Made by a program: the position numbers and the translations under genes. Of a DNA stretch of 35,286 nucleotides, positions 24,774 through 34,103 are shown piece after piece. Under the pieces are notes generated by a model. That model searched no databases, was not told where the DNA came from, and saw only the letters and a program-made list of their open reading frames with translations. Location: NCBI GenBank assembly GCA_003650675.1, contig QMRH01000020.1, forward strand, positions 1-35,286, given 5' to 3'. Position 1 is the stretch's first letter. Each line of letters opens with the position of its first letter. The stretch comes from Thermoprotei archaeon (lineage in GTDB: Archaea; Thermoproteota; Thermoprotei; Thermofilales; B20-G17).

Positions 24774-27692
24774 TTATTTTTCTGGCTCACCTAGTTTCAT
24801 CCTGCTACTCCACTCTAAAGCTATACGCCTTATGAGTCTGGTTGTCCTGTAGACCGCTTCTTCAGGGAACGAGCATTTAACCGGTGTACACTTTAAAACT
24901 ATTCCCCAGAATCTGCTTTCACGCGGTAGTTTAAGTTCCAGCTCGTTTACCGTCCGGGCCCGTATCATTCCGTCAGGATACTCGTATGAAAAGATTATTC
25001 TTCTTACCCGCCCCTCAACCCTTATCTCCTCCTCGGTGGCAAGCACGTCTTCGATAGATTCAATTCCACCTTTATATTCCTTAAATCTCTTGATGACGAA
25101 GTCAACGAAGGATTCGGCTAGACCTGAAGGTATTTTTAATGGTATTGGAACCTCATGGGTCCCTGCAACCCTGCTGCTTTCGAGTCTAAATCTTCTCAAC
25201 ATGGAGGGGACCACCACGAATGCACCTTTATACGCTGGGTAGATCGAGCCTAGTATGGCTACAAGTATTGAGGCTGAAAGGGCGATAGCACCCCATGCGG
25301 CTGAAACTTTTTGCCTGACTTCAAGTGCTGTGCCAAAAAGCTGTAGGATGCGATAACTTGGAAGACTGAGAAGGTAACCTATTCCTCCCGATAGCAATCC
25401 AGCTATAATAGCCTCTGAGACGAATAAAAATACTATGTAGGTTGGATTGACCCCTATAGACGATAAGGTCATGACCTCCCTTTTCCGTTGATACACCGAG
25501 GATATGAATGTCATGAAAATAGTGAGTATCACCATGGTTGCTGGAACAAGGGTGGATAAGCCTCCCTTAACTTCCAGTATATTCCCATATTCGGCCTTGT
25601 ATACGGAGTTGAACGCAGTGTACCATACCTTTACCCCTAGGATAGCGAGCCTCCGTGCAAGCCCTTCAATATTTCGTTCGTCCACCACCGCTAGAATTGA
25701 TGTGGGAGTTAGCTCCAATTCGTGGGCGTCGCTTAAAGATATGAAGATAACCTCGTTATCGCGCACAGGTGAAATTACCTGCGAAACCCCTTGTTCGGTT
25801 AAGTAGGTGAAGAGTTTATAGGGGTATAATACCCTTCCATCGAGGTCCTTAAATTGCGCCAGTTTCGTTGAGTCGATTATGCCTACAACTTTAAAGACCT
25901 TGCCATTAAATTCAACTTCATCACCTATACTAAGTTTCAAGCTTTCAGCAAGCGAAGAGGTTAACGCTATTTCTCCAGAGCCTGTTGGATAGTCTCCAGA
26001 TATAAAGGATGTAAATCCAATCAACTTCGCCTCCCTTGGACTCATGGCTACAACTCCATATATCCTCTCCTTTAATCCGTTTCCTGTAATTAAGGTACCT
26101 AGGGGTTTCTCCGCCACAAAAGATGTATACCTTACATAGTATTCTTTGACGCCTTCTTCGCCCTCCAATACAGCCAAAACCTCTTCCGGAAGCCTCGTCG
26201 GCAACTTGTAAATGGCTTCACCGACCTTCACTACACCAATGTTTTTTACTAGTAACCCATGGTATGATGGCGGGTAAACCTGTTTTAATACGACAACCCC
26301 TCTCATCGAGGCATATGAAGTTAAAACCATTATAGCCCAGACCATGACCACCATGCTTATCATAGCTAACGTTGTTTGAAGCCTTCTTCTCCTAAGGTTT
26401 CTTTTCGCGGCAGAAAATATAGCTACTATAGCGCTCCAGAAAGCCACGCCTCTTGGAGTAGGCTTCTCTCTTATTATCTTCGGCGCAGCTTCGGCTAAGC
26501 CGAAGATAATAAAAGCAGATGCCACAGAGAGTAATGCCGCCATTTCAAGCGGGTATAGTCTGAATCCCGGGTAGCTGGCGTAAACCACAATGTAGAAGAA
26601 TAAATATACTAGGATAAAGATAATGGCTTGGAGCCCCTTCTTCTCCGTAACGTACAGGGCGAGTGATGTAGACACAAAAGCCAATATAAGCATGATGAAG
26701 GGCGTAGATGAAAAGGCTTCAGAATAAGCCTCGCTTAGGATGCTATAAATGTTATCTCCTATAAGCTTTATTTCCCTTAATCCAGCGTAGACACTTGCAA
26801 GCCTCCCTAACTTGTAGTCTCTTTTAGCTTTATCGAGCTTGCTGAAAGCCTTGTTAAGATCACTTTTTTCAGCAGTAAGGTAGAATCCTCTTCCCTCAGC
26901 TTGCGCCAGCAATTTATCTATCTCCTTAAGGAAAGCCTCTGCGTCTTTAATCGATTTAGCCAACGTTACGTTAGAAAGGTTAATTGAATAGGTTCCACCT
27001 TTTGGTAACACCATTCCAGAAGGTGAACCTATTGAAACGCTTTTTGAAACGTATTTCGGCTTATTGTCTACAATTATCCTCCAAACGGCAGTAACATTTA
27101 TTATTGTTTTTACATTGGCGGGTATTATTACATATCTAGGGTTAAATCCAAGAATATCCTGGATTAATCCTTTAACCTCTGGAGGATAGCTTCCAAAAGC
27201 CGTTATGTTTCCATTGTATGGTCCCTGGTATAACTTAAATCCCTCGACGGTCTGAACGGTGAAGCCGAGGTAATCTGCTGCCTTTTCATACTCGAATTCA
27301 TAGTATTCTCCCTCAAATATCACCAGCGCCCCTGGAACCAGCTTTATCTCGAGGCTGAATCCCTTTTTAGTTAGCTCAGGTGTCTTGCAATAGACTGGTA
27401 CGTAATCGTTTTCCTGTGTGAAAACATATATTCTATAGGGTTGTCCTATCGGCACGGTAGCATTAAAGAATCCATTGAAGTCCGTAGTGAAGTTATATTT
27501 GTCCATTCTATAGCCTCCTTGAACCACTATTATTGCTCCTTTTATGGGCTTCAATGTCGAGGAATCTTTAACGTAACCCGTAATACTGGCTTTTGATACG
27601 GGTATTGAGGGTTGAGCATATAGATTCATTGATGTAAGGAGGATAATTAACGTGAAACCCAGCAGGAGACCGAAAGAGAAAAACCTTTTCAT
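24774..27692 (-). CDS. Giant FtsX/MacB-like permease with carboxypeptidase-regulatory-like N domain (paralog 2)
   Basis: A 972-aa homologue of paralog 1 with the same order of parts. It has a signal helix (3-26), a carboxypeptidase-regulatory-like sandwich (34-120, with T-D-F-N-G-F-F-N-A-T-V), a beta region to 240 and a helical hairpin (247-320) holding R-G-F-Y-L-T-A-E-K-S-D-L and Y-K-L-G-R. Three helices follow (330-400) with A-S-Y-P-G-F. The FtsX core then begins at about 438 (a helix ending near 460) and closes with three helices around 700-850, including R-K-R-E-V-M-T-L-S-S-I-G. An added cytoplasmic domain (about 855-972) contains I-K-R-F-K-E-Y. GGAGGTG lies 5 bases before the ATG, and the OPT-like gene ends 15 bases upstream. 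No partner ATPase is visible. It probably forms a heteromer with its neighbours, though this is only inferred. Confidence 0.85.
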   Translation of the reverse strand: MKRFFSFGLLLGFTLIILLTSMNLYAQPSIPVSKASITGYVKDSSTLKPIKGAIIVVQGGYRMDKYNFTTDFNGFFNATVPIGQPYRIYVFTQENDYVPVYCKTPELTKKGFSLEIKLVPGALVIFEGEYYEFEYEKAADYLGFTVQTVEGFKLYQGPYNGNITAFGSYPPEVKGLIQDILGFNPRYVIIPANVKTIINVTAVWRIIVDNKPKYVSKSVSIGSPSGMVLPKGGTYSINLSNVTLAKSIKDAEAFLKEIDKLLAQAEGRGFYLTAEKSDLNKAFSKLDKAKRDYKLGRLASVYAGLREIKLIGDNIYSILSEAYSEAFSSTPFIMLILAFVSTSLALYVTEKKGLQAIIFILVYLFFYIVVYASYPGFRLYPLEMAALLSVASAFIIFGLAEAAPKIIREKPTPRGVAFWSAIVAIFSAAKRNLRRRRLQTTLAMISMVVMVWAIMVLTSYASMRGVVVLKQVYPPSYHGLLVKNIGVVKVGEAIYKLPTRLPEEVLAVLEGEEGVKEYYVRYTSFVAEKPLGTLITGNGLKERIYGVVAMSPREAKLIGFTSFISGDYPTGSGEIALTSSLAESLKLSIGDEVEFNGKVFKVVGIIDSTKLAQFKDLDGRVLYPYKLFTYLTEQGVSQVISPVRDNEVIFISLSDAHELELTPTSILAVVDERNIEGLARRLAILGVKVWYTAFNSVYKAEYGNILEVKGGLSTLVPATMVILTIFMTFISSVYQRKREVMTLSSIGVNPTYIVFLFVSEAIIAGLLSGGIGYLLSLPSYRILQLFGTALEVRQKVSAAWGAIALSASILVAILGSIYPAYKGAFVVVPSMLRRFRLESSRVAGTHEVPIPLKIPSGLAESFVDFVIKRFKEYKGGIESIEDVLATEEEIRVEGRVRRIIFSYEYPDGMIRARTVNELELKLPRESRFWGIVLKCTPVKCSFPEEAVYRTTRLIRRIALEWSSRMKLGEPEK

Positions 27693-27707
27693 GGTGACAC
27701 CTCCATT

Positions 27708-29627
27708 CTAGTAGGGTAGGACCCATAATGCTTTGGGTACGAACTGCAGTGCCACGAAAACTACGGCCCATATGGAGAATCCCATCATTACACCGCTGTA
27801 GAATAGGTAGGCTGCGTTGGTCAACTCCTCTCCTTTGGCTCCATAGATTCTTGGAAGAATAATGTAACGTATAATGGATCCTATGGCCTGTGGGATGAGC
27901 CCAGCATATGCAATATTGTTGACGGTCATGCCAGCTAATATCGATGGGGCTAGCCACGGGATCTTAAGGAAGAAGCCTCCGAGGAAGAGCGCCGCCCCCG
28001 CTATGAATCCAGCCACCACCAAGTTCCACTTAAATATATTGTAGGAGGAGTAGATTTTAATCCATGTAGCTCGGTTTATAACCTCGTTTTCCCATGCTGT
28101 TAAGCCAGGGTATAGCGCCGAGGGTATGGGGGCAAATGACCAGTAAATACTGTACATTACTATGCCTACAACAATCGCTGCCATTGTTGCAATAACATAG
28201 AGTGTAATGTAGTCTCTAAACTTTACTCCAAGTTGATAGCATTGCAGAAAGGTTCCCGTCCAGCCCGAAGCATTGCTTACAGGAATGAGGTCGGTGAACA
28301 TTAAGGGTGAAGCAAACCATATTGAGATTGGAGCGTTTCCGCCAGCCCCCAAAACCAGCACAGCTTCCTTTAGATAAGGTATGTTTACAGGTGTGTAGCC
28401 GGTTATACCTAGGAGCCCTGTCCATACATATGATAGGATAAAGGACATTATTAACGTGAGGAAGATTAGTGGTGGTAGAGGGTATCCGGTTAACAGGCTT
28501 ATGACAATTGCTGAAAGTATTGCACAGCTGGCAAAAAGGGTGAAGAGAGACCATCCACTAGTAATCTTGGATTCACCTTTGAGCTTAAATGCTCTTGCAA
28601 GGGCCTTAGGGGATAAGAGTACAGGTAGAATTCCCAGGGCCATAGCAAACCCGAATATAACACTAACCCAAAAGTTCAATGTACTGTAGTATATTGCATC
28701 GGCTGTCTGCATTCCACGGGTCCATCCCCTTAATATCAAGCCTGGAGAGGGGGGAACATGCCTCCAAATGCCTTTAATCACCAGTATGTGGTTTCCGAAA
28801 AAGTAGAGGGAGAGGGCTCCTATAGCCATGGTCACCGTAACATACCAGGGTATTATTAGCCCCTGGAAGAAGCCCAGAGGATAAATGGCTAACGAAGCCC
28901 CGGGGAACATGTTTTCTATCACGTAGTTTAAATCATACATCGACACGGAGAGAAGCCCGAGGCTATTAAATATACCCAATATAAGTCCAGTTAAAAGGGA
29001 GAATATGAATATCCTATACTGTTTTTTAAATGCAGGGTCGGCTGCTTCACCTAGGGTCGTTAAGGCCGCTACGAACGCCGATTGAACAGGGAATTCAAGC
29101 TTCTCCTCTATGACTCTTACCCTGAAGAACAGGTATCCTAGAGACATCTCCATTATCATCGAGACTATGACCACAAAGAGTATTACGGAAAGTACTGGCA
29201 TCCAGGCTGGGTGAATCAATGTCCTTACACCGTTATCCACCAGCATTATAGCGCTGGAAGGGGCCCACCATTCGGGCGGTTTAATGCCGAAGGATATCCG
29301 CGAGGGACTTTTAACAAAATAGTATACCCATGGTATTGACTGGAAGAGAACAGCTAACCCCAATACCCTGTCGACTATGGTTATTGCGAACAACTCCTGT
29401 TTAGATAAAGGTCTTTCAGAGTACCTAGATACCTCCGCCAATATTATGATGATAATAGTGGAGGAGACCACGCCGTAGAATGCCTGGGCACCCCATTGTA
29501 CGAAGCCAAACGCTAGACCGAAAGTAAGGTTACCCCATATGAGCATGGGCTCCAGTACGAAGAGGGCTAGGAAAAGGGATAGGAGAACCCTCCAGGTGAA
29601 TATGGTAGCACGAGCCTCACTTCCCAT
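27708..29627 (-). CDS. Polytopic membrane protein, oligopeptide-transporter-like
   Basis: A 639-aa integral membrane protein with about 14-16 hydrophobic segments and almost no long soluble domain. The repeated glycine/proline-broken helices (for example I-Y-P-L-G-F-F-Q-G-L-I-I-P-W, and the paired G-W-T-G-T-F and G-A-G-G-N-A-P-I segments) recall the OPT oligopeptide-transporter fold and the related archaeal/planctomycete families DUF6784/DUF6785; this is family recall, not a computed match. If correct, it would import small peptides or peptide-like solutes. The ATG at 29627 follows GGTGAT by 5 bases. It lies 11 bases after the M28-FtsX gene and 15 bases before paralog 2, so it is cotranscribed with them. 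Transport function is inferred. Confidence 0.6.
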   Translation of the reverse strand: MGSEARATIFTWRVLLSLFLALFVLEPMLIWGNLTFGLAFGFVQWGAQAFYGVVSSTIIIIILAEVSRYSERPLSKQELFAITIVDRVLGLAVLFQSIPWVYYFVKSPSRISFGIKPPEWWAPSSAIMLVDNGVRTLIHPAWMPVLSVILFVVIVSMIMEMSLGYLFFRVRVIEEKLEFPVQSAFVAALTTLGEAADPAFKKQYRIFIFSLLTGLILGIFNSLGLLSVSMYDLNYVIENMFPGASLAIYPLGFFQGLIIPWYVTVTMAIGALSLYFFGNHILVIKGIWRHVPPSPGLILRGWTRGMQTADAIYYSTLNFWVSVIFGFAMALGILPVLLSPKALARAFKLKGESKITSGWSLFTLFASCAILSAIVISLLTGYPLPPLIFLTLIMSFILSYVWTGLLGITGYTPVNIPYLKEAVLVLGAGGNAPISIWFASPLMFTDLIPVSNASGWTGTFLQCYQLGVKFRDYITLYVIATMAAIVVGIVMYSIYWSFAPIPSALYPGLTAWENEVINRATWIKIYSSYNIFKWNLVVAGFIAGAALFLGGFFLKIPWLAPSILAGMTVNNIAYAGLIPQAIGSIIRYIILPRIYGAKGEELTNAAYLFYSGVMMGFSIWAVVFVALQFVPKALWVLPY

Positions 29628-29638
29628 ATCACATCACC

Positions 29639-32600
29639 CTACCTACCCAACATTTTTTCAGCTTTCTTAATATAACGTGACCTATCATCCTCCCTTAAAC
29701 TACGCCACATTAATATCTGGAACCTGACATCCTCTATAAGGGACCTGTTTGAGATAATCCAGCCAGCTAAGGGTCCGGTTAACCTCTTTAAATAAAGTTC
29801 AAAATTGTACCCGGCGCCCTCCAAACTCATACCTCTCAACGCGAATATTTGCGTTATTCCCTGATCCCAGGGTGCCAGTTGGGTGCGGCCTTTAAGTTCA
29901 AGTAATTTATTTTGTTTATCCCATTTAAAGTCCAGTTCTAATATCTGGTAGCTTCCAACCCTCTCTGCTTTTCTATACTCGAGGTATTCGCGTATAAACT
30001 CCATGAAGGCCAGCGCCTCAAGGGTTGAGGCCAGTCTCAGGGGTAAGGGTATCATCCATTCATCGCCTTTAGGTTTTGTTGGCGGCTTCCATCTTCTTTC
30101 GAGAGACGGAGTTACCAACTTTGAAGCCTTATAGGCTGGATATAGGGCTATGGAAATTATGCTAAAGAACATTATGCCTAACGTCGTCAAGGTGCCTGAA
30201 GAAGTATAGTTTGTGTATAGTCCGGCGGTCGGTATGTTTAAGAGGGCGAGGGAGGCGGAGAAAAGCAAGCTGACGACGTATCCTATTATCCCGCCCAGGA
30301 GGCCGTAGACTATCATTTCGACGAGATATAGGGTGGCTATGTGTGAGGGGGAGAGGCCTATTGAACTGAGTATTCCTATCTCTCTTACTCGTTCAACGAT
30401 GGAACCTATTATAGTTGAGAGCAATACTAGAACCGCCAGTAATAATACGATAAAAGCTTCTCCTGTGCCCAGCATACGCAGGCTGGGGTTTATGCTTAAA
30501 GTATACATTGCTCCGTCTTCCGATACCCACACGGTACCTTGCGTTATCAAGGCTATTTTCTCCGCAAGCTTCCTAATGCTTCCTTTAACCGGTTTAAATG
30601 CTATGCTTCGGACCCCAGGCAATGTGTAGGCTATTTCATAGGATTGAGAAGACGTTGCGGGTGAAAGAAGATCCTCAGCCAGCTTGAATGGAACTATTAT
30701 AACAAAGTCTGCTTGAAGTGGATCTTTGTAGGGGCTCTTAAGGTTTACTGGCGTCAGCTTCCATCGATCTATATCGTGCATTGTATCGATTACAGTGCTA
30801 TCAAAAATCCCTTTTACAACGAGTTTTACGCCAAAGAGATCAAGGGTGTCGCCTACCTTCAGTCCAAGAGCATTAGCTATATCGTCGCTTATTATACATG
30901 TCCTGTAGTCCCATGGGTCGAACCACTCCCCAGATATTATTGCATCATCTATTTTCGTAAACAAGTTTTCCTCGGGACTTACAGCTAATATTCCACGCAA
31001 AAGCGCACTAGTGGTTTTGCCTGGAGCAGTCAAGTATATTTCCCCTCCAGGAGGATAAAGCCATGCCCGTACGGATATTATAGCTTCATCCGAGAACGCC
31101 TGTTTCAGGAACTTTACTTGCTCAAGAGGTATTACACCGAAATCCAGGGTTCTGTAGAGGACCCCTTCATATGGTATGTTCTCCAGAGGCGGCTGCCGGA
31201 TTATGGCTGGTGCTATGGTGATGCTAACAGATGAGAAGGTTAGCATGGAGAAACCAACTACTACCACTGATATCAACGTCAGAGCCGTCCTCAGCGGTCT
31301 TCGGTTCATATGTCCTAGGCTGATGTTCACCGCAGCACCTATGGCGCTTGTCCTTTCGAATTCCACGAAGTGTAAGCCTATCCTCTCCTTTCTTACCTCC
31401 TTAAGTTGACCGTATCCTCTAGAGAATATTATTATGGTGGTTACCAGTCCTAGGATCATAGCGATATAGCCTGCTAGAACCATGAAAGTGTTGGTGGCCA
31501 GCATCGTTGTCGGATGTAATGCAACGAAAATCCCGTCAAACATGGCATTTACAGCTAGGAATAAAATAATCTTCCCCTTGAATGTGGCTTTCTCCCGTAC
31601 TATGAGGTTTACTAAGAGCCAGGAGAAAGGTATTACAAGTATAAAATATATAACCGCCATTTGCAAGACGTCTGTAAGGAAGGTTCTAGTAGCGTAGTAG
31701 GCATTGACTTCGAATTGACGTGCAATAATCATGTGTGTAATAGCTTTATCGTACCCGTAGTTTCTTATGTAGCTCCAGGCTTGCTTCAATTCCTTTTCAG
31801 CCATATTATGGTATAGGAGGGCCAGGGCTTGGGTAGAAATGTTAGCCCATTTCACAGGGGCAAGCCTGAACTCATCTAGATACCATGTTTCCTGTGCTAA
31901 ACGTAGTGGAGCATACGATATCCACATGTTTTCTCCAGGCTTTAGCACAAATCCTGAGCCCTCAGGGGCTGGCTCCTTTATCCCTGCTATTAAGCCTGAG
32001 GGTTGTAACGGTACAACGGTGACCATCCAACCGAAGCTTCCAGCCGTAATGGCGTAGACGGAAGACCTATAGGCAAGGATTTCCAGCGGAATATTAGGAG
32101 GAACATATATGACCTCGTCGTAGCTGTCAAATGTTCTTCCATAGTAGTATGGCTGTGGAATATAGTGTGTACGTGCATCTAGCGCCCAATGGGATAATAT
32201 TGCTACAAGAGTTGTGCTGAACCCTGAACCAAATATGGTTATGCGGCTTACGTTAAAGCTCATTGATTGCGTAAAATCTGTATGAACTGAGTGTATTAAT
32301 AGGCTTCCCATACCCATGGAACCGGGACCAGAATATGGGCTTAAACCTATGATACGACCGTTTTCATCGAGGTAGAAACCAGTGAATAATACTCTATCAT
32401 TGTAACGGAAACCTATAAAGTTTGCCTCCCCGTTCTCGTTGGTTTTAGCTATCATTATAAAGGGGAAGGTGGCTCTCGGGGAAACCATCGTTGTACCTAT
32501 CGGTGCTGCAACCACTAATGCCCCTTCAACCGGCGAGTATTGTGCCGTCTTCACATCATACCGCCATATTCTTATAGTTAGACTACAGAATCCTAGGTCG

Positions 32601-34102
32601 GGTAGATTTATCCTCCTGTAAATTGGCGTTGCCAAAGGGTTCCAGAAAGGAGCCGAGAGAATCTTCGAGAGCACTGCCTCCAGAACCTCCAGTTGAGGTA
32701 GAAGGTTAAAGTAGTTTAGTTTATCGTATGTATCGAAAGGTGTTGTTAAATAGGGGTACAATGATCTAGCTGTTCTAAAGGTTATTCCGAGCCCCCCAGC
32801 AACGGTCCACGGCTCTACATCTAACATGGCTGGGTAAAGATCTCCCACCTCTGAAAGCAGGTTTAATAGGGTTTGGTATAGTTCCTCTCCAGGTGGAGCC
32901 GTCACAAGCACATTGTAGAAGTTATAGCTTTTTCCGGTAAGTTCCTTAAGCTCCTTTACTGCATCGTTTGCCATCTGCCTGATCCAACTATATCTAATGA
33001 GCATCCCTGTCTGGGTGTCAACAGTCCAGTATCCGTAGCCAAAGTTTCTAAGGGAAACGGAATCGCTGGCCGTAGATATATCTAGGCTTATCATTAACTT
33101 TACTTTTCGCATGAAACCTTTGTTTTCTTCCAGCTCTCTGAAACGTGCTTCAGTGAAGTATCGTGGTCCGGCCAGATACTGCCAGTGTCCTCCAAAGGCT
33201 ACTAAAACTATGGTTCTTGGTGGAGGATTCTCCCTTAGAACTCTAGCTAATTCGAGCAATAGGGCTATGCTAATACTATCGCTGGCCCCGGGGGAAACTG
33301 CAGGCACCACCGAGAAGGTATCGTAATGGGCGGCAATTATCACGTATTCCTCCTTCAGTCTCGGATCTGTACCCGGTATTATAGTCCAGATATTGTAGCC
33401 TTCCTTTTCCTCCCAAGACATTTTGGAGTTAACGGTGGCCTTCACCCCTCTTTTACTGGCTTCCTTAAGAATCTCCCCTACAGTGTGGTTCACGTAGAGC
33501 CTTGGGAAGCCCGTGGGAATACTGATTATCTTGTATTCACCGAATGTTCTGGGAACAGCTTTCTCGATTACGGGTGTTTCTATGAAAATAACAGCTTTTG
33601 CTCCTAACATGGGAAGTAGACGCCAATCCCACAGCGAATCGTAATCCACTAGAACAATGCTTCCATTAATTTCCTGGCCTTCAAGCTCCTCTAATGTTGC
33701 TTTACCGACATAAACTAGTCGACCGGAAACATTTAGAGCGTTGGCTGGATCTATACCCGTAGGGTAAAACATATGTGCCTTAAATACTGTTCCATCCTCT
33801 AATCTAATGTAAGCATACTGTTCGATCGGAACTACCACAGTAAACTCTTCTCTTGTAACGTTAAGCCCTAAACTATAAAGATAGTTGTAAATGTAGTCTG
33901 CTGCCGTATAAAAGCCTTCGTAGCCGGTGAACCTTGATTGAAGACCAGTAAAGAATTTTAGATGTTTATCTATGTTTTCCAGGCTTAACGGAATTATCCT
34001 CCATTCGCCGCTGGGTTGAGAATATATGCTCAATGGCTGTATAAACCCTATTAAAACAAGCATTATAAGGATTAACACCATTAAGTTTGATCTGTTTTTC
34101 AT
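29639..34102 (-). CDS. M28-like pseudopeptidase fused to FtsX/MacB-like permease (paralog 3)
   Basis: A 1487-aa membrane protein. A signal helix (about 5-25) leads into an M28 zinc-peptidase-like domain with a PA-type insert (about 30-480). Positions that bind zinc in active enzymes are partly kept: A-H-Y-D-T (His259, Asp261) and P-G-A-S-D (Asp275). The catalytic/metal pair Glu-Glu is replaced by G-G-H-W (306-307), and the last histidine site reads T-T-P-F-D-T-Y-D, so hydrolysis is doubtful. A beta region, a helical segment and a four-helix block follow. The FtsX core has V-R-E-I-G-I-L-S-S-I-G, and there is a cytoplasmic tail with F-I-R-E-Y-L-E-Y. The ATG at 34102 sits one base after the preceding stop with AGGTGG 5 bases ahead; a GTG at 34111 is less likely. 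It is probably a binding sensor or an export/import subunit. Confidence 0.82.
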   Translation of the reverse strand: MKNRSNLMVLILIMLVLIGFIQPLSIYSQPSGEWRIIPLSLENIDKHLKFFTGLQSRFTGYEGFYTAADYIYNYLYSLGLNVTREEFTVVVPIEQYAYIRLEDGTVFKAHMFYPTGIDPANALNVSGRLVYVGKATLEELEGQEINGSIVLVDYDSLWDWRLLPMLGAKAVIFIETPVIEKAVPRTFGEYKIISIPTGFPRLYVNHTVGEILKEASKRGVKATVNSKMSWEEKEGYNIWTIIPGTDPRLKEEYVIIAAHYDTFSVVPAVSPGASDSISIALLLELARVLRENPPPRTIVLVAFGGHWQYLAGPRYFTEARFRELEENKGFMRKVKLMISLDISTASDSVSLRNFGYGYWTVDTQTGMLIRYSWIRQMANDAVKELKELTGKSYNFYNVLVTAPPGEELYQTLLNLLSEVGDLYPAMLDVEPWTVAGGLGITFRTARSLYPYLTTPFDTYDKLNYFNLLPQLEVLEAVLSKILSAPFWNPLATPIYRRINLPDLGFCSLTIRIWRYDVKTAQYSPVEGALVVAAPIGTTMVSPRATFPFIMIAKTNENGEANFIGFRYNDRVLFTGFYLDENGRIIGLSPYSGPGSMGMGSLLIHSVHTDFTQSMSFNVSRITIFGSGFSTTLVAILSHWALDARTHYIPQPYYYGRTFDSYDEVIYVPPNIPLEILAYRSSVYAITAGSFGWMVTVVPLQPSGLIAGIKEPAPEGSGFVLKPGENMWISYAPLRLAQETWYLDEFRLAPVKWANISTQALALLYHNMAEKELKQAWSYIRNYGYDKAITHMIIARQFEVNAYYATRTFLTDVLQMAVIYFILVIPFSWLLVNLIVREKATFKGKIILFLAVNAMFDGIFVALHPTTMLATNTFMVLAGYIAMILGLVTTIIIFSRGYGQLKEVRKERIGLHFVEFERTSAIGAAVNISLGHMNRRPLRTALTLISVVVVGFSMLTFSSVSITIAPAIIRQPPLENIPYEGVLYRTLDFGVIPLEQVKFLKQAFSDEAIISVRAWLYPPGGEIYLTAPGKTTSALLRGILAVSPEENLFTKIDDAIISGEWFDPWDYRTCIISDDIANALGLKVGDTLDLFGVKLVVKGIFDSTVIDTMHDIDRWKLTPVNLKSPYKDPLQADFVIIVPFKLAEDLLSPATSSQSYEIAYTLPGVRSIAFKPVKGSIRKLAEKIALITQGTVWVSEDGAMYTLSINPSLRMLGTGEAFIVLLLAVLVLLSTIIGSIVERVREIGILSSIGLSPSHIATLYLVEMIVYGLLGGIIGYVVSLLFSASLALLNIPTAGLYTNYTSSGTLTTLGIMFFSIISIALYPAYKASKLVTPSLERRWKPPTKPKGDEWMIPLPLRLASTLEALAFMEFIREYLEYRKAERVGSYQILELDFKWDKQNKLLELKGRTQLAPWDQGITQIFALRGMSLEGAGYNFELYLKRLTGPLAGWIISNRSLIEDVRFQILMWRSLREDDRSRYIKKAEKMLGR

Positions 34103-34103
34103 T

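Noticed and set aside
27568-27957. Minus-strand 129-codon frame overlapping the OPT-like gene and paralog 2
   Set aside because: It bridges two well-supported genes in another frame and is a shadow of both.
29639-34102. Calling paralog 3 an active M28 aminopeptidase
   Set aside because: The Glu-Glu pair needed for catalysis and metal binding is replaced by His-Trp, and the last histidine site is also lost.
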